Positions 57,926 to 64,000 of a stretch of DNA of 64,000 nucleotides are shown here, piece after piece. Origin of the DNA: Maratus speciosus. Taxonomy: Eukaryota > Arthropoda > Arachnida > Araneae > Salticidae. Under the pieces are notes generated by a model that did no database searches, had not been told where the DNA came from, and saw only the letters and a program-made list of their open reading frames with translations. A program made the position numbers and the translations under genes. Location: positions 521,363,451-521,427,450 of the forward strand of contig OZ010795.1 of the NCBI GenBank assembly GCA_963932465.1, read 5' to 3'. How positions within the stretch are numbered: the first letter of the stretch is position 1; the number at the start of each line of letters is the position of its first letter.

Positions 57926-58070
57926 ACTCAAGACCTCTAAGAGATCAGTTAGGATTGAAACGATAGATTCTGAGTTATATTCTGTTTACTAATCAGAACT
58001 CATTGCTACTAAAAATGGTCTACATTTGATTGATAGTATGGATGATAGAGGCATTGATATTGACATATAG
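57926..58070 (+). pseudogene. Decayed tandem copy of the candidate exon
   Basis: Same acceptor (TTTACCTTTTTCAG) and the same 144-bp phase-1 frame length to a TAG at 58068-58070, but with a TAA at codon 22 (57990-57992) and several amino-acid changes (tail SMDDRGIDIDI). The duplication unit, about 281 bp, includes upstream intron-like text (CATGTACAATATTTATGA, CCAGTAATCATT). AATAAA signals follow at about 58075 and 58092. Equal length with no indels, yet one stop, suggests recent duplication and loss of constraint on one copy. Confidence 0.4.
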
Positions 58071-58149
58071 TAGTAATAAATTTTAATGAAAATTAAATAA
58101 ATTTTCCATCCAGTCTGTACTATCGATACATTTCAAGAATTACTGTCTA

Positions 58150-58347
58150 CATGTTTCAGCTTTAATGGTGCCAGTTTCAAACAAATGGGACTATACTACA
58201 GATGCATGCAGGCATTTTAAACTCCATTATGCATGCATCTCACATTCTCTCAAATATTTCTCACGTTACTTATTCCATTTTTACTATGGTGCTTGTTTGT
58301 CATATGCTTTACTATGGACTATCTCAAGCACAGATTTGCTAAGTTAA
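58150..58347 (+). CDS. Short exon-like ORF, unrecognised
   Basis: After an acceptor-like ATGTTTCAG (to about 58160), a frame with ATG at 58165 runs 60 codons to TAA at 58345-58347. The translation is mixed in composition (KWDYTTDACRHFKLHYAC) and ends hydrophobic. It has no recognised motif. It lies just downstream of the duplicated exon-like units. Weak evidence. Confidence 0.15.
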   Translation, partial: HVSALMVPVSNKWDYTTDACRHFKLHYACISHSLKYFSRYLFHFYYGACLSYALLWTISSTDLLS

Positions 58348-59136
58348 ATGATACTTTATTGTTACGTATGTACATTGAATAATTGTGAAGAAGCGTTAAT
58401 TGTCCGATGTATTAAACGGGCCGACCTATACAAATAATTTGTTATTGTGATTAATATCACTAATTTCCTGTTTTTTATTGCTGATAATATTTTATACATG
58501 TATTTTTTTTATCTATTTTTCACTTGTAACTCAGACTCTCTAACGGAGAGATGTATAACTTAAAGCTCTTATTAAATATTAATTTTTTCTTTCTATTTAT
58601 AAGTTTCTGCACAAATTTAAGTTTACAAGTCACACAAAAATATGTGTCTTTTTAAATGTCCTGAATGATCACACGTTCATAAAAAGTGATTCAAAACAGA
58701 AATACAAGAAGATATGAGAAGATCGATTTACCCTTTCCGTATGTAGAATACCAGATGATATACGGAGATACATAAATACAAGGTAAGCCCAATTTATCTT
58801 ACCTATATTTGTTTTATATTGAGAAATAAATAGTTTATTTTTGAGTATAAAAACGAACATCACGCAATTCTGATAGCAAAGATTAAATATTGCTATCATT
58901 TCCGACTCGGCTGCTCGATGTCTCAAACTTTTACATATTTTTCTGGTTTGATCTTTATTATACGGCTCTGCTATCGTTCCGGGTATAACGGTTTCCCCGT
59001 TAAATATTCATTTACCCCTTTCCTTGAAAAATCAACATTTAACTTTACTTATTCATTTTTGTAGTTTTCATTAGCCCCCCCCCCCTCCTCAAATAAAATA
59101 TTCAGTTTACATTTGACATTTTATACTTAATTTCAG

Positions 59137-59176
59137 ACTTCTGTATACATCCACTTCCGCACCCCCTCACACTACT
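59137..59176 (+). CDS. Possible 40-bp microexon
   Basis: Bounded by TTAATTTCAG and GTAAGTT, both close to consensus splice sites, with an open frame of 13 codons plus one base. Its exit phase fits the entry phase of the next exon-like piece at 59549. Short, so chance is a real alternative. Confidence 0.2.
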
Positions 59177-59548
59177 GTAAGTTATATAAATACTTTAAAA
59201 GTTCAATTTAACTGCATGCATCATTTTTATCAGCCATTTTCTTTTTCTTTTAACTTCACACAGGCATGTGTATAGAAATAAATCTTAGCTGCCAGTTATT
59301 TTCCGTTGGGATAAAAAGAACAAAATAGAAATGAATTCCCTTGGCCTCTCAGCCGACAAAAGTAATGCATATTTTATGAGTAACACAGAACTGCGCATTA
59401 AATTTTTCTCATACTTTTTGCTTGCATTGCTATTAATTCTCACTCTTTATTTTTTCAGATAACAAACATATGCCCTGCTGACTAATACAGACAGTTGTCG
59501 TTAAATTTGTAACGTACATGTAATATCACGTGTTTAGCTATTTTTCAG

Positions 59549-59688
59549 TTACCCCGCCTAACCACGAGAATTTTATTGTCCTACAACCCTATAAGCCCGC
59601 CATGGCGTATAACTTCACTCAATGTAAAGCTTCCGCATTTTTTACTGATGCTTTGTCTGCCCGATGTATATTCATCGCCAATATCTGA
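59549..59688 (+). CDS. Exon-like ORF behind a splice acceptor, unrecognised
   Basis: An acceptor TATTTTTCAG ends at 59548. After two bases a frame of 45 sense codons (including PPNHENFIVLQPYKPAMAYN) closes at TGA 59686-59688. Composition and codon variety are unlike the AT-rich surroundings. From 59688 a different frame stays open to 59860 (with ARQCVSDCNKIFLTIASD), so the two pieces may be one coding region broken by a frameshift or separated by an intron. No family is recognised. Confidence 0.25.
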
Positions 59689-59860
59689 CATGTGGCTATC
59701 TTATGCTCGCCAATGCGTGAGTGATTGTAACAAAATCTTTCTCACTATTGCTTCTGATCTTGAGCGCAACAGACTTCAAGCGTTCCCCCTTGTGGTGCCT
59801 GCCCCAGGGCAGCTTATGATCTTCTCCCCTTTTATCTGTATGTTCACGGGCACCCTTTAA
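59689..59860 (+). CDS. Open segment in a second frame, unrecognised
   Basis: Part of an ORF at 59576-59860; the portion after 59688 is the part with protein-like composition (DLERNRLQAFPLVVPAPGQL). It ends at TAA 59858-59860. It follows directly on the exon-like ORF 59549-59688 in another frame. An AATAAA-like AATAAAAG occurs at about 59871. Could be a pseudogene remnant. Confidence 0.2.
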
Positions 59861-60318
59861 AAGTTTTTATAATAAAAGAAGTAAGTCCTCTAAATTCTTA
59901 TGTTGGAGTTTTTTTATACGTTTGTGAACCATGGGTACACAAAACACCTTTATACCAGGTATCATTGAACGACATGCGATATCGACTGTTTGTAACAAAA
60001 ATTCACTATCTAATGATACAGCATCATTTAACTTGCCAAAATTACGGCTCGAGTTTCTCAGTGGTTACGAAAATAAAAATAAGCATCCATGAAAAAAAAA
60101 AAAAAAACTCTCATAATATGAAGCCGTACGTGAAAAACTGAATGATGGCATTTCATAGACCTTGCATTTTTTAGAATATGTTTATTTATTTGTTTTGAAA
60201 ATGACTCGAGTAGATTCGAATAATATAAACAGTTGAATCAACCTAGTTTTACTGTTTATAAATTTTTAATTTACAGCATTTAACAAATAAAATTAGTATA
60301 TTATTACATGGTGGTAAT

Positions 60319-60534
60319 TTGTTTTATATAATTCTTTGCTTTCTAAAAATTTTACTCGATACAATATTCATTTGCGCTCGATCACGCTACTTATTGGTTT
60401 GGACTGAAAAGGTACTGCGAATGATCTGTCCAAAGATGCTTCTACTCTGTCATCTTGCTTACCAAGCCGGTTTCTTTAAGTATGGTATTTATTTTACAAT
60501 AGAGTTATCTTTGTTAAAAAGGTGTATCTTCTGA
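60319..60534 (+). CDS. 71-codon ORF, unrecognised
   Basis: Mixed-composition segment ARSRYLLVWTEKVLRMICPK followed by MLLLCHLAYQAG, with no convincing splice or start context. It ends just before the 60.5-kb repeat. Listed because it lies in the same higher-complexity island as the other exon-like pieces; likely spurious. Confidence 0.12.
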   Translation: MFYIILCFLKILLDTIFICARSRYLLVWTEKVLRMICPKMLLLCHLAYQAGFFKYGIYFTIELSLLKRCIF

Positions 60535-60541
60535 CATTATT

Positions 60542-60912
60542 AGGTGCGTTCGTATTTATACAAATACGTAGCACCTATAGTCGTCGTTCAGTCCGTCTGT
60601 CTGCATATAACAGAGCAAAAACTACCCAACCGAATGGTTTGAAATTTTAAATATATAATCGCTGCACAATTTTGTCAAGTCATTTCAAATTTTATGAAAA
60701 TCGGATGTATAGTTTAATTACAGGGACAGTCAAATTTTTCCGTTACATTACGGACAATGGGAAAAAATTATCTCAAGTGCATTTTAATGATGTTACAGCC
60801 TTTCGAACAGAATGAAATGGATATGCACTGATGAAGTGCACTAAAATATACATTCAGTAGAATATGCGGTGCAAAAAATATTTATAAAACTAATTATAGT
60901 ACGAACGCACCT
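60542..60912 (+). mobile_element. AGGTGCGTTCGTA-ended repeat, right copy (inverted)
   Basis: Ends AGGTGCGTTCGTA (60542) and TACGAACGCACCT (to 60912); interior GCACCTATAGTCGTCGTTCA, GTCCGTCTGTCTGCATATAA, CAGAGCAAAAACTACCCAAC, ACAGGGACAGTCAAATTTTT. It matches 56313-56666 in reverse orientation but has about 17 extra bases (ATTTATACAAATACGT) just inside the left end. Shared sequence continues to about 60950 (CATTTGCCACGTTTAACGTG). Confidence 0.75.
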
Positions 60913-60950
60913 CATTTGCCACGTTTAACGTGAAATTTCCAACTAGTTTT

Positions 60951-61928
60951 TTATTGTACGACATTTAAAACGCGCGCTAAAAAAATTGAGCACACTTAGA
61001 AGTTTTTCTTTGTAACAAGCTGATGTTTTTCAGCATTTATAAAAAACGAGCCGTAACCCGTCGAATTTTAACGACAGAAAATGTTTATAAAGGAACTGTT
61101 ACATTAAATGTATATTAAACCTACGAAAATAATTACAATAAAAAATACATCTTACATTGGTTAGTCTTACTCTCTAAATACATATTTTAACCTAAAGCTA
61201 ACAAAATAATTTTTTCATAAATTTCAACTGTTAAAATTATAAAAAAAAATTAAATTTTATTCGTGTACGTAATCAGTAACATTTAATCAAGATAAGTGAA
61301 AGGTCAGCAAAAAAGATTCCACTTTGACATAATCATAGGATTTGTTTTTCTTTGAAATGTAAAATTAATGTCACTTTCATTGTCTCATATCCGTGTTAAC
61401 CAATTAAAAATATTTTAAAAGTGCAATATGTTATTAAGAAATATATTTTCAGACTTGAAGTCACGTAAGTCGTGACTAGAGATTCTAATCTCAGTACCGG
61501 CGTGTAAAAAATCTAGAAATGTATATGTTATAGTCTATTTAAAGTGAAATATATTTATTTTTGTCAAATGAAATAATAATTGTCTTTTGAATATGACGTT
61601 ATTTTTAAACTCTGAGACATTTTGCCTAGCTTCTCAAACTCAATGGAAGCAATCTGATTCCCACAATTTTTAGCTAGTTCGGGCACATTAACAAATAAAC
61701 AGCTTTCCTTTAAAAAATATTTATTTAAATTTGTTCAGAAAAAATGTCAGTGCAGATGACTAAAAAAAACAGCCTTGTATTTTAAATATATAGATTATGG
61801 ACTCATATCTACTTGCACAGTTCTACTTGTGCACGTTGGTCAACAGAAACACCATCTTAATCAGAACAATATATATTTTTCATAAGTATTTAAATTATCT
61901 GAATAAACCAATTTATATATAAAAAATT
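60951..61928. other. AT-rich DNA without a recognisable gene
   Basis: I see no coding, RNA or element boundary in this stretch. Confidence 0.55.
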
Positions 61929-62213
61929 GGTACTTGTTAGTTATCCCGTCGACCAAATTCGCCAAATTATATAAATCGCCAAACCACTCGCCAAATTATA
62001 CAAATCAATATAGTTTTTATTCTAAATAACAAAGGGACAAGTATATTAGTACAAAATTAAGAAAACTACAAATAAAACATCGAAATAAAAATCACTTGAT
62101 GACGTAAACACGTGTAAGTCAAGTGAATGTGACATTTACAATCTACCATTATTTGCATTTAATGTTACAATTTGACGACAGTAATTTCGTCCACGGGATA
62201 ACTAACAAGTACC
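61929..62213. mobile_element. MITE with GGTACTTGTTAGTTATCCCG ends and 8-bp target duplication
   Basis: A 285-bp element with perfect TIRs of 21 bp (GGTACTTGTTAGTTATCCCG plus one base), flanked by the exact direct repeat AAAAAATT (61921-61928 and 62214-62221). The interior has TCGCCAAATTATA repeats and TTGATGACGTAAACACGTG, as in the copies at 15.5, 31.3 and 46.1 kb. It is the best-preserved member and defines the true ends of the family. No protein is encoded. The 8-bp duplication fits hAT or Merlin-type mobilisation. Confidence 0.85.
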
Positions 62214-62365
62214 AAAAAATTTTATGTTAATATTTTACTATATTAATTTTTTATATACTAGCTTACAAACAATGCGTTAACGGTGCCCCTTGACGTGATT
62301 CTAATTATTATTAAATTCATTAGATTTCATAATTCTTTCATTATTAGATTCATAATTATTATTAA

Positions 62366-62589
62366 CCCTCTCGCTACGCCATTTTCCCGTCAAATTAATA
62401 CTATTTGGTGTTAACCACCAGTTATTTTTTAATGAAAACTTTGTCTGATTTAATCAGGACATTTTCCCCGATTACGATAGTAAAAAAATTCTGCTTTTAA
62501 AGCAGAAATTTTTGACTTAACCGGTGATAAGCGATTAAAAACTCTGTAAAAGACGCTCATCGCGAAGAATTACTTACGCAACGCGAGGG
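62366..62589. mobile_element. piggyBac-type MITE with TTAA flanks
   Basis: A 224-bp element starting CCCTCTCGCTACGCCATT and ending GTTGCG-complement text CGCAACGCGAGGG, with TTAA outside both ends (62362-62365, 62590-62593). Ends resemble the 6.72-kb element (CCYTCTCG). An internal TTCTGCTTTTAAAGCAGAA palindrome lies at about 62490-62508. Non-coding. Confidence 0.75.
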
Positions 62590-62593
62590 TTAA

Positions 62594-63687
62594 ATTCATT
62601 AGAATGTGTTAATTCTTATTCTTATTGTATAAGAATTAACAATAAATCCTTTTAAAATATCAGTTGAAAAAAGCAAGGCAGAAGTGAACTATTTTAACTT
62701 ACCGTAATTGTCTCCAACCAATCAAAAACTGTTTACACTTTCTTATTAAAAAAAAAGTCATAAAATGGCTTAGTTTACTGCAGACAGCTGAAAACAATGT
62801 GACAACAGGTGTTTCAACATTCAAACATAAATATTATGTCTAGCGCTACATATAGAACTCATTTCCGCCTGAATTGGCACAATATTTAAAAAATTTGATC
62901 AACTACTGGAACGTTATCAACTACTGGAGAGGTCACCCTATATGTTAACTTTGAAAAAAGCGAACACCATAAATATAAAAATGATTTTATTTTAAATATT
63001 TTATTTGAAGAATTCTATTTAATTTTGTGCATATACTGTCTTCGTGTTTAAAAACCATATTCTTTCTACACGCAAACAATTCCTAAAGTTAGAATACCTT
63101 GATAGGATAGAGTTTCATCTATGAACAGTGCCCGTTTACGAAGGTATCACTTCGGCATCATACAAAACATCCTCATTCCTTTAAAAAGCCAGTTTCGACT
63201 AAAATTTCAATTTTCTGTTTCTAAATTAATATAAAATTTTAATATTTTTCTTTCGATTTTCACTCAAATTTTGTCTTTATGTGTCTTACAAACTTAGAAA
63301 AAAACTAAGTTGAAGTTGTTTTTGATTTTCTTCAAAGGAGATTTTTTTAAAAATTTGTGTTGGCTTATATAATGGTTCAATTACGGCAAAATTTTTAATT
63401 TATGAGTTAAATATATATTCAAAGAAAGTACACCATTCTTATTCTGATTTATTGAACATTTTATGAATTATACAGTTTTAATTTATGAATTATTAAGTTT
63501 TTTCATTAATTATCATCATTGTTTGTATTTTCGTACTGTAACTTTTAAAATATTCATGTTACTGTCATAAAAATTGTCTAGTTCTCCTACAACATTTTCA
63601 TGACATTTTGGAATTCGTAGAATTAAGTTATATCTAATGTAAGATCCAAAAGAACACCTTAAAAACATCATAAAAAAAAAAAAAAAA
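62594..63687. other. AT-rich DNA without a recognisable gene
   Basis: No coding or RNA signal is visible. A short direct repeat ATCAACTACTGGA..GT occurs at about 62898-62935. Confidence 0.5.
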
Positions 63688-63834
63688 ACGAATGCGCCTT
63701 TCGAAAGACCTTAGTCTTCTTTCGTCAGGCGCAAAGAAAACGTGCTTATACTTTTGAAATAGAAGGAAGTTCAAAGTGCCAACTTCTTTGCGCCTGATGA
63801 AGAAAAACTAAACTCTTTCCATTTATACGCGCAT
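63688..63834. mobile_element. Small inverted-repeat element with GGCGCAAAGAA cores
   Basis: Left half AATGCGCCTTTCGAAAGACC, TTAGTCTTCTTTCGTCAGGC, GCAAAGAA; right half TTCTTTGCGCCTGATGAAGA, AAAACTAAACTCTTTCC, GCGCATT. It forms a hairpin of about 147 bp with a CTTATACTTTTGAAATAGAA loop. Probable MITE; target duplication not resolved. Confidence 0.6.
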
Positions 63835-64000
63835 TTATATATATATATTTATAGCGTTTTTAAGAAGTTATTTTGATTATTACTTTTTCACACCAGTTTT
63901 TATTTAGATTAATTTTATATCTAATGGCTTTAAATTTAAATAGTGATTAAATTTAAGTTTAAATACATTTTTCGGCCATTTTTACACTATTTTTTAAATA

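Overview
The window is very AT-rich (roughly 70% by eye), with long homopolymers (T51, A46, T43, G17), (TA)n, (TTA)n and (GATA)n microsatellites, and no compact operons or long intact ORFs. It reads as non-coding, transposon-packed DNA from a metazoan nuclear genome. The mix of Tc1/Tc3 elements, a pogo-type element, piggyBac-type TTAA elements, Helitron-like elements, a Harbinger-like MITE and a tRNA-derived SINE suits an AT-rich invertebrate such as an arachnid or another arthropod. The species cannot be fixed from this sequence.

Layout. 0-3.2 kb: AT-rich DNA and a dead Tc3-like transposon (1565-3134). 3.2-12.8 kb: AT-rich DNA with diverged direct repeats, foldback elements (5284-5555, 7740-8359, 9270-10110) and a piggyBac-type MITE (6720-7264). 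12.8-17.9 kb: a nest of TTGGCG-rich short elements with GGCAC/GGTAC ends, plus a Helitron-like 3' end. 19.4-20.1 kb: a degenerate array. 21.1-22.85 kb: a 3'-truncated Helitron-like copy running into a 146-bp tandem array. 23.1-26.05 kb: pogo/Tigger-type MITEs and CACTG-ended MITEs. 26.8-29.66 kb: a dead Tc1 (DD34E) with a nested TIR element. 31.1-32.5 kb: the one Helitron-like copy with both ends. 32.6-36.9 kb: a Harbinger-like MITE, a foldback and a pogo/jerky-like relic. 38.5-41.76 kb: a 1,416-bp tandem duplication carrying a tRNA-Ser-like SINE. 44.0-45.2 kb: an inverted cluster of tRNA-like repeats. 45.9-47.8 kb: another Helitron-like copy ending in a foldback. 47.9-54 kb: diverged tandem repeats and a foldback. 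56.3-60.95 kb: an island of higher-complexity DNA bracketed by inverted copies of a short repeat; it has the only exon-like signals in the window. 60.95-64 kb: AT-rich DNA with three more MITEs.

No confident functional protein-coding gene is present. The recognisable protein relics are two transposases with stops and lost catalytic residues, and one HTH fragment. The best gene candidates are an exon-like ORF behind a good splice acceptor at 57645-57789 with a decayed tandem copy 281 bp downstream, and exon-like pieces at 59137-59176 and 59549-59688. These are unproven. Several insertions could be dated relative to one another because a paralogous empty site or a nested arrangement lies in the same window.
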